Shown: positions 57,217-64,000 of the stretch, piece after piece
Layout: each line of letters begins with the position of its first letter
How positions within the stretch are numbered: position 1 is the first letter of the stretch
Assembly (NCBI GenBank): GCA_022376925.1
Contig: JAIOJX010000032.1
Span: 203,542,939 to 203,606,938 of the forward strand
Direction of reading: 5' to 3'
Length of the DNA: 64,000 bases
Source: Tragulus kanchil
Lineage: Eukaryota > Chordata > Mammalia > Artiodactyla > Tragulidae
Program-made: the position numbers and the translations under genes
Notes under the pieces: generated by a model
What the model was told of the DNA's origin: nothing
What the model saw: the letters and a program-made list of their open reading frames with translations, nothing else
The model's database searches: none

Positions 57217-57583
57217 TGCATGTTCCCATAGTTTTCAAGACTTGGGATACTTAAAAATAATAGCTGAATAGAAAACTAGTGTAGACAGATGAGAGTGCTT
57301 GTAGCTACTGGTGACAGCTGAGGGACCTTGGCAGCTCTAAGCCTGGCCCAAAGGTCCAAGGACAGAGCACCTACATCCTGGCACTCGTGCCCCTTCCAGG
57401 TAGAACACAGAACACCAGCGGGCTGGCTCCAGCTAACCCACCCTCTGTGACATCTTTCTAAGAAACTGACTTCTATGGGGATGGGCAGCCTAGAACAGAG
57501 CTGCTTTAAAGAGGACAAAACACGTGTCTGCAACTGTGCTCGCAGATCCAGGGGCCTGGCAGCTCTGAATGTCTGCCTTTCAC

Positions 57584-58676
57584 ATGCTCGTTGCCTAATA
57601 AGAATTAACTACTCGCTGCTAACAAGAAGGTAAAGAGACTCTGGTATGGCAATGACACTGAGGGAGAGGACGGGAGCCCTTTAGTATTCTTGGAACATCT
57701 ATGCTATTAAAAGAAAAAAAAAAGAAAAAGCAAGAGGGAAAGAGAGGAGGAGGAGGGAAAGGGGTAACCTCAGGACCAGCACATGGCTGTTCTACCGCCA
57801 TCTTGATGTCCTTGAGGCGTGCAGATGGTGTGGAAGTGGCTGGCGCCAGAACAGCCCCGGAGAAGGAACGAGCGGCCAATGGAGATTTATGTGAGGAGAG
57901 TGAGATGGACAAGGTAAAATTGTCAGGAGGAGTTGTTAGAAAGTAAAATATACTGTGACAATTCCACTCCTGCCGTTCATCAATAAACTGACAGATCATT
58001 TAGTGTCAATTAGGAGTGATAGATGGACAAGTCCCCATGATCCTGGGCCAAAATTAATGGCTGGGAGGGAGAGGGTGATTGAAAATGACGGCTGACATTG
58101 AGAGCAAAGTCCTGAAAGTCCCCGAGGGGCCATTACTTGCCTCATTCCCTTGCAGATCAATGCAGGGACAAACCCAAAAACAGACACTTTGAGACAAAAC
58201 TTAATCAGACTACCTTTCCTTCCTCTCTCTCCCAAGTCTGGGTGACTGTCACTCAACTCTATTCCTCATCAAGTACAAGTGACCCATGACTTTAGAGCCC
58301 AGGCCAGGCTGGCTCCAAGATGGACTCTTTGGCACGGCTATGACCAGCCAAGGAAATAGGCAGTGGTCCCGGGTCCTAGACCTTTGCTGATATACCCCTT
58401 TTCTAAGCGGCTTAGGGGTGAGTATCGCGGTTCTGGCACCCAACAGCTCTAGCCCGAGACGTGGGAGACAGGCTTTTGCCAACAAAACTAAGGTATCTCA
58501 GAAATTCATATCCCTGTGGCTGTGGGCTGTGGGCTCCTCAGTCCATCTGTAAATAGCTTTCCTACTTTCCACTGGCAGCAAGGTTGATCTCTATCACCTT
58601 CCTCCTCCCTCCCTTGTAGAGGGGTACCTTAAAAACTACAACTATCCACTACGATTGGTGTAATGTCCATGTAAGG
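57584..58676. other. Single-copy, repeat-free stretch, candidate conserved non-coding DNA
   Basis: About 1.1 kb with no interspersed repeat. A purine tract at 57708-57760 reads on the minus strand as a long pyrimidine run. A caagatggcgg YY1-type word is on the minus strand near 57797-57807. The 57960-58110 part is rich in homeodomain and PBX/MEIS-like words (ctgacagatcat, gtcaattagg, gtgatagatgg, aaaattaatggctgg). Suggestive of an enhancer, not proven. Confidence 0.3.
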
Positions 58677-59012
58677 TGCAGCTACAGACTGAATGTTTAT
58701 GGCCCCCTCAAATTCAAATGTTGAAGCCCTAATTCCCGATTCAATGGTGTCTGAAGGTGGGGTCTTTTGGAACTAATTAGGGTTAGATGAGGTTGTGAGG
58801 GTGGAGCTCTATGCTTGGGATTAGTGCCCTCATAAAATAAGGAGACAGGAGACCTCTCTGTGTGCACACACCCAGGAAGTCCACGTGAACCCAGCCATAC
58901 TAGCATTTAGATCTTGGGAGTCTAGCTTCCAGCAGTATGAGAAATAAATATTTGTTGTTTAAACCACCCTGATCATAATACTGTTGTAGCAGCCTGAACT
59001 GGCTGAGACAGG
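58677..59012 (+). mobile_element. MLT1-type LTR (MaLR), solo
   Basis: Matches the old mammalian MaLR LTR layout: acagactgaatgtttatggc, ggattagtgccctcataaaa, gatcttgggagtctagcttc, gagaaataaatatttgttgt, then tagcagcctgaactggctga. No internal genes. The last 55 bp recur at 60099-60153 because D21 starts inside it. Confidence 0.82.
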
Positions 59013-61238
59013 TGCTTAGCACATCCCCCAAGAACTGGATGGGACAGTATTTTTAGTGTGAGCTCTCTGCTCTAACCAGACTGACAATATGCTACTGCTC
59101 CCCACCCCAACACTTATTATGTCTACCCTAATCCTTGAATCAAAATCTTTCCTCATCATCTTCTTTGCCCACCGGAATTCCCCCAGTGTGACCCCCAGCT
59201 CCTCTTCAAGGGACTCCCTGACCACCTATATAACTCTGACAATTTCCTCTGACATCAAATTGTCAAGGTTGGGCCATTCTATTAGTTTGTCACTTACGGT
59301 GTGCTCCAGCTGATCCCGGGTTTTGTGAATGAAAATGCCTCATCTCCCCAGTTGGAACCCCAAGTTCTTGTGGAGCAGAAAGCCCACTTAACACTCTGGA
59401 CACCCTGGTGCTCCTGCCAATAGCAGGAGTTCATGTTTCCAGCTTCATGGGACAGACCTTCAATGCAGCCCAACAATCACCTCTCTTATGGCTAGCTGCA
59501 CTATTTCCTCTGTTTCAAATCTGTTCTACTAGCCTCCAGATGCCAGCTCTCAAACAAGCTCAACACTCAAGTGTGCACCCCCACTCTGAAAAAAATAAGA
59601 AAAAAGGGATCAATTCAAAATGAAATTCCCCCAATTTCCTACTTCCCTCAGCGTTTCTTGATAGCTCACTAGCCTTACCAAGCTCCCTCTTGAACTGGAG
59701 GGAAAAAATGATCCTGTCTCTTCCTGTCCGAGGTCAGTTAGTCTCTCTTGGAAGGTCCTATCCCATGCCCCAGGATCCTACTCCCTCTCACACAGCTATT
59801 TCATCTGTAGTAACTTTTTACCCAGGTTTACACACAGGAGTCTCACCACAGACTCTTCCTTCCAGTACTGCCCCAGCTCTTTCCTTTCCTTCTGAGAGTA
59901 GGGGCCTGTACCACTGTTCCCACTCCCTTCTTCCACCTTCTTGTTCAGCCTGCTGTAACTGACTTTTGCCCCAACACAAATCACTTTCTCAGAGGCTCCT
60001 ATGAACCTTCAAATCCAACCCTCTGTCCCTGTCTTTTATTTGTATAGATGGTTCAAATTGTAACTGCTTTTTGACATCTCTTCTAGACTCCCACACTTTT
60101 TAAACCACCCTGATCATAATACTGTTGTAGCAGCCTGAACTGGCTGAGACAGGTGCTTAGCACATCCCCCAAGAACTGGATGGGACAGTATTTTTAGTGT
60201 GAGCTCTCTGCTCTAACCAGACTGACAATATGCTACTGCTCCCCACCCCAACACTTATTATGTCTACCCTAATCCTTGAATCAAAATCTTTCCTCATCAT
60301 CTTCTTTGCCCACCGGAATTCCCCCAGTGTGACCCCCAGCTCCTCTTCAAGGGACTCCCTGACCACCTATATAACTCTGACAATTTCCTCTGACATCAAA
60401 TTGTCAAGGTTGGGCCATTCTATTAGTTTGTCACTTACGGTGTGCTCCAGCTGATCCCGGGTTTTGTGAATGAAAATGCCTCATCTCCCCAGTTGGAACC
60501 CCAAGTTCTTGTGGAGCAGAAAGCCCACTTAACACTCTGGACACCCTGGTGCTCCTGCCAATAGCAGGAGTTCATGTTTCCAGCTTCATGGGACAGACCT
60601 TCAATGCAGCCCAACAATCACCTCTCTTATGGCTAGCTGCACTATTTCCTCTGTTTCAAATCTGTTCTACTAGCCTCCAGATGCCAGCTCTCAAACAAGC
60701 TCAACACTCAAGTGTGCACCCCCACTCTGAAAAAAATAAGAAAAAAGGGATCAATTCAAAATGAAATTCCCCCAATTTCCTACTTCCCTCAGCGTTTCTT
60801 GATAGCTCACTAGCCTTACCAAGCTCCCTCTTGAACTGGAGGGAAAAAATGATCCTGTCTCTTCCTGTCCGAGGTCAGTTAGTCTCTCTTGGAAGGTCCT
60901 ATCCCATGCCCCAGGATCCTACTCCCTCTCACACAGCTATTTCATCTGTAGTAACTTTTTACCCAGGTTTACACACAGGAGTCTCACCACAGACTCTTCC
61001 TTCCAGTACTGCCCCAGCTCTTTCCTTTCCTTCTGAGAGTAGGGGCCTGTACCACTGTTCCCACTCCCTTCTTCCACCTTCTTGTTCAGCCTGCTGTAAC
61101 TGACTTTTGCCCCAACACAAATCACTTTCTCAGAGGCTCCTATGAACCTTCAAATCCAACCCTCTGTCCCTGTCTTTTATTTGTATAGATGGTTCAAATT
61201 GTAACTGCTTTTTGACATCTCTTCTAGACTCCCACACT
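58958..61238. repeat. Tandem duplication D21 (period 1141 bp)
   Basis: Copy 1 is 58958-60097 and copy 2 60099-61238, essentially identical with a one-base join. Apart from the LTR end and a weak L2-like patch (ctcttcaagggactccctga near 59205) the unit has no recognised repeat or gene. Confidence 0.95.
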
Positions 61239-61704
61239 GAGAAGACGATCTAATGGACTGCCACCAGTCAGTCCCCAAGTTGGGTCTCTCCTCCCGCTTT
61301 CCCCATTGGATGGCCAAGCTACCCAACCAGTCACTGAAGCCAGGCACCTTGCAGTGACCTTCAACTCTGCCCTGTATCCAACCAATGGCACTTCTGTTAA
61401 CTCTACATCCAAAACGTCCCCAAATCTTCTCTTTGTCCATGTTCACGTCAATGCCCTGTTTTAGGCTCTTCACAGACAGCATCATGTCCCCAGGAGGCCT
61501 CCCAGCCTCCAGAGCTCCACTCCCACACTCAGTAATTGACCAATCAGAACCCCTGATGATCTCATTCATGTGTTCAATAAATAGTCACTGAGAGCTTATT
61601 ATGGGCTAGGACTGTTTGAGGAAACTGGAAGTGTATGAACAAGGGTATGTCTCCTCTCACAGAGCTAACACGACAGTAGAGAGAAAAAGATAATACGTGT
61701 ATGT
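61239..61704. other. Unannotated stretch
   Basis: About 465 bp. A 130-codon minus-strand open frame (61177-61569) has no domain I can recognise and no splice context. The right part (cactgagagcttattatggg) hints at an old dispersed repeat. Confidence 0.4.
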
Positions 61705-61716
61705 ATACACATGTGT

Positions 61717-61924
61717 GGGCTTCCCTTGTGGCTCAGCTGGTAAAGAATCCACCTGCAATGAGTTCAATTCCTGGGTCGGGAAGATTGCCTCGAGAAGGGA
61801 ATGGCTACCCACTCCAGTATTCTTGCCTGGAGAATCCCATGGACAGAGGAGCCTGCGAGCTACAGTCCATGGGGTCTCAAAGAGTCAGAGCAACATATGA
61901 CTGAGCAACTAACACACACATGCC
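61717..61924 (+). mobile_element. Bov-tA SINE
   Basis: gggcttcccttgtggctcag head, actccagtattcttgcctgg body, tail aacacacacatgcc. Target-site duplication atacacatgtgt at 61705-61716 and 61925-61936. Confidence 0.9.
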
Positions 61925-61936
61925 ATACACATGTGT

Positions 61937-62954
61937 ATGGGTATTTGTCAGGTGGTGACTCCCACAGCAGGAGGTGGGGAACAGAGTGATGAGGGACCAT
62001 ATACAGTGAGATCAGGTGGAGCCTGGGAAGCCATGTGCAGGTTTCCTTTGGGGGAGGAGGATGTCCCTGAGCAGATAATAGTGAAATGACCTCACCTATG
62101 CCATGAAGAGGTCCCTGTGGCTCCCACAAATAAGACTGAAGGAGGCAGGGGTGAAAGGGGAAGCCAGGCAGAAGGGCCTGGTTCCAGTCAGCGCCAGGAA
62201 AGATGCTGGCAGAGCAGACAATGAGTGTGTTTCAACTGTAGAATGAACATGATTTGCTGATACACTGAACCCAAGTGGAGACGGAGGAGTCCAGCATGAT
62301 CCCAAAGTTCAGAGTCTGAGTGAAAGGGAAGGTGGAACCCACTTATGGAGACCTGAGTGGGGCAGCTTGGGGAGGTTCAAGCTAGGAGACGGGGTGGAAA
62401 CTAAGAGGACCAATGTGGATGGGTCAGGACTGAGTTGCACACTCAGGTGGAAAGGTCACATGGACATCTAGATGCTCAGGGGAAGGACTGGGCTGGTGAT
62501 ACAAACTCTGTGCAAGGGCCAGCAGTGTGCAAGTGATGAGAGAACACCCAGGACTGGACAGGGATTGTGCCAAGAGTGAGTATCAACAGAGAAGAGGAGG
62601 CTGGAGGTTAAGCCCCGGCCATACTGCCATTGAGAGGTCAGGACTGGACCCCAGACTGAGGAGCCAAGCAAGGGAATCCCTTGAAAAGCAATACAGGAAA
62701 TGGAAAAGCACCTCCCTCCCAGGCGAAACTGATCTGATCTGGAAAAGTCTTTAATACATTCATTGAGGACCTAACAAGAGATTCCCCTTTTTTCCTCTAA
62801 GAGGCTGATATAGGATTTGTCTCATTTCCATATAAATTCCAGATAATACAAACCCAAGAATCTCCTAATAGCTTAGTAGCTTCTCACAAGAAAATTTCAG
62901 TCATCTTCTTGTACTTGGTTCACACAAGAAAAGAGTGTTATGTTCGACAAGCAA
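61937..62954. other. Probable old dispersed repeat and single-copy DNA
   Basis: About 1 kb. The 62230-62740 part (cactcaggtggaaaggtcac, agaagaggaggctggaggtt) reads like an old mammalian dispersed repeat whose family I cannot name. No gene seen. Confidence 0.35.
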
Positions 62955-64000
62955 CAGGGTGGTACTTAATGGTATACAAATAGAAAGACCACTGTAACAG
63001 AATAACAAGTCCAGAAGTAGACCCGGTTCCACACAGAGATGTCATCTATGGAGAAGGTGGGGAGGGGTGAATTTTCAAATAAATGTTCTGGAACAAAAGC
63101 CATTTAGAAAAAAAATTAAAAAAACTGGATCCAAACCTCACACTATACACTGGAATTAACTTCACATGGATGAGAGATCTAACTTTTAAAAGGTAGATTT
63201 ACATATCAATGTTCTCGTAGGTCAGTCTCTCAATGTAATTGAAAAAAAAAAAATAACAAAAATAAACAAATGAGAATGAATCAACTTAAAAATTTTTGCC
63301 CAGTAAAGGAAACCATAAACAAAATGAAAACACAACCCACAGATGGAAGAAAATATGTGCAAACAATGTGACTGACATGGCTTAGTTTCCAAAATATACA
63401 AACAGCTCATATAACTCAACAACAAAAGAAAACAAACACAATCAAAAAATGGGCAGAAGACTTAAATAGACATTTCTCCAAGGAAAACAAACAGATGGCC
63501 ACTAGGCACATGAAAAGATGCTCAATATCGCTAATTATTAGAGAAATCCGAATCAAAACTACATTCTCACCAGATGGAGAGAATGGCCACCATTAAAAAG
63601 GCTACAAATAATAAATGCTAGAAAGGGTGTGGAGAATAGGGAACTCTTACACTGTTCATCAGAAAACTAAATGTAGAAAACAGTAGTAGTTTCAGAAAAC
63701 TAAAAACAGAATTATCATATGATCCAGCAATCCCACTCCTGGGTATATATGCAGATAAAACTATAATTCAGAGATATATAGCAGCATTATCACAATAGCC
63801 AAGACATGGAAACAACCTAAATGTCCATCAACAGATGAATGAATAAAGAAGATGTGTTACTTATATACAGTGAGTATTACTCGGCCATAAAAAGAATGAA
63901 ATCATGTCATCTGTATCAACATGGATGTAACTGGAGATTATCACACTAAGTGAAGTTAGAAAGAGAAAGACAAATAGCATATGATATCACTTATATGCAG
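62955..64000 (+). mobile_element. L1 LINE, end of ORF2 and 3' region, running off the window
   Basis: Old L1 on the plus strand: gaaagaccactgtaacagaa, gcagaagacttaaatagaca, gatgctcaatatcgctaatt, cagcaatcccactcctgggt, attactcggccataaaaaga. Stops and frameshifts throughout, so it is dead. The 3' end lies beyond 64000. Confidence 0.88.

Larger units (their letters stand above)
55359..57583. repeat. Tandem duplication D20 (period 1118 bp)
   Basis: Copy 1 is 55359-56465 and copy 2 56477-57583, with 11 bp of filler (tggaagtggcg) and the shared word ggagc at the join. Contains a Bov-A2 SINE. Overlaps D19, so the pyrimidine-rich segment near 55430 occurs three times. Confidence 0.94.

Noticed and set aside
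58677..59012. Intact endogenous retrovirus at the MLT1-type LTR
   Set aside because: Only one LTR and no internal genes nearby; the second partial LTR at 60099 is a duplication artefact.
61177..61569. 130-codon minus-strand frame
   Set aside because: No recognisable protein, no splice context, and it starts across the D21 boundary.
1..64000. CRISPR array or other prokaryotic repeat system suggested by regular repeats
   Set aside because: Units are about 1.1 kb, each with different content, in a genome with mammalian SINEs and LINEs. There are no short direct repeats with spacers.

Overview
The window is nuclear DNA of a ruminant. It is dense with repeats found only in ruminants (BovB RTE-type LINE fragments, Bov-A2/Bov-tA SINEs) and with the cetartiodactyl tRNA-derived CHR SINEs. 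There are also older mammalian repeats (MIR, L2, L1 3' ends, a MaLR LTR, a Tigger-type DNA transposon). The species cannot be told from the sequence. No complete protein-coding gene, functional RNA gene, CRISPR array or operon is visible. The long open frames are translations of SINEs, simple repeats or non-coding sequence. The best coding signal is one possible internal exon on the minus strand (27438-27750, repeated at 28508-28821). The region is therefore probably intronic or intergenic.

The main feature of the window is 21 near-exact head-to-tail duplications, each 1.0-1.19 kb long, spread from end to end (copy-2 starts near 766, 3969, 8990, 11018, 14298, 17775, 19687, 23971, 28158, 30306, 32780, 34657, 37162, 40312, 44572, 46349, 48385, 50250, 54461, 56477 and 60099). 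They cut through unrelated sequence: half a SINE here, a LINE there, unique DNA elsewhere. Their lengths are strikingly uniform. Small errors gather at the end of copy 1 and the start of copy 2, and some junctions carry short scrambled filler. Where neighbouring duplications overlap, a segment appears three times. This is what unmerged contig-end overlaps look like, so about 23 kb of the 64 kb is probably false duplication and the true locus is about 41 kb. A biological origin is not excluded by sequence alone.

Layout: 1-5012 CHR and Bov-A2 SINEs in two duplications; 5013-7910 largely unique DNA with L2, CHR and Bov-tA copies; 7911-12300 a minus-strand BovB with the RT YADD motif, interrupted by a CHR SINE, then more CHR SINEs; 12300-16653 CHR, MIR, L1 3' end and Bov-tA; 16654-21760 L1 pieces interrupted by CHR SINEs; 21760-29235 mostly unique, with MIR, Bov-tA and the exon candidates; 29236-36030 CHR, MIR, unique low-repeat DNA and plus-strand BovB; 36031-43445 CHR, MIR, Bov-A2 and an LTR-like element with a 50-bp minisatellite; 43445-49473 a Tigger-type transposon that took three successive retroposon insertions (CHR SINE, U6 retropseudogene, CHR SINE) at one target site; 49473-58676 unique DNA with L1 pieces and simple repeats; 58677-61716 a MaLR LTR and unique DNA; 61717-64000 Bov-tA and the 3' part of an L1 running off the window.
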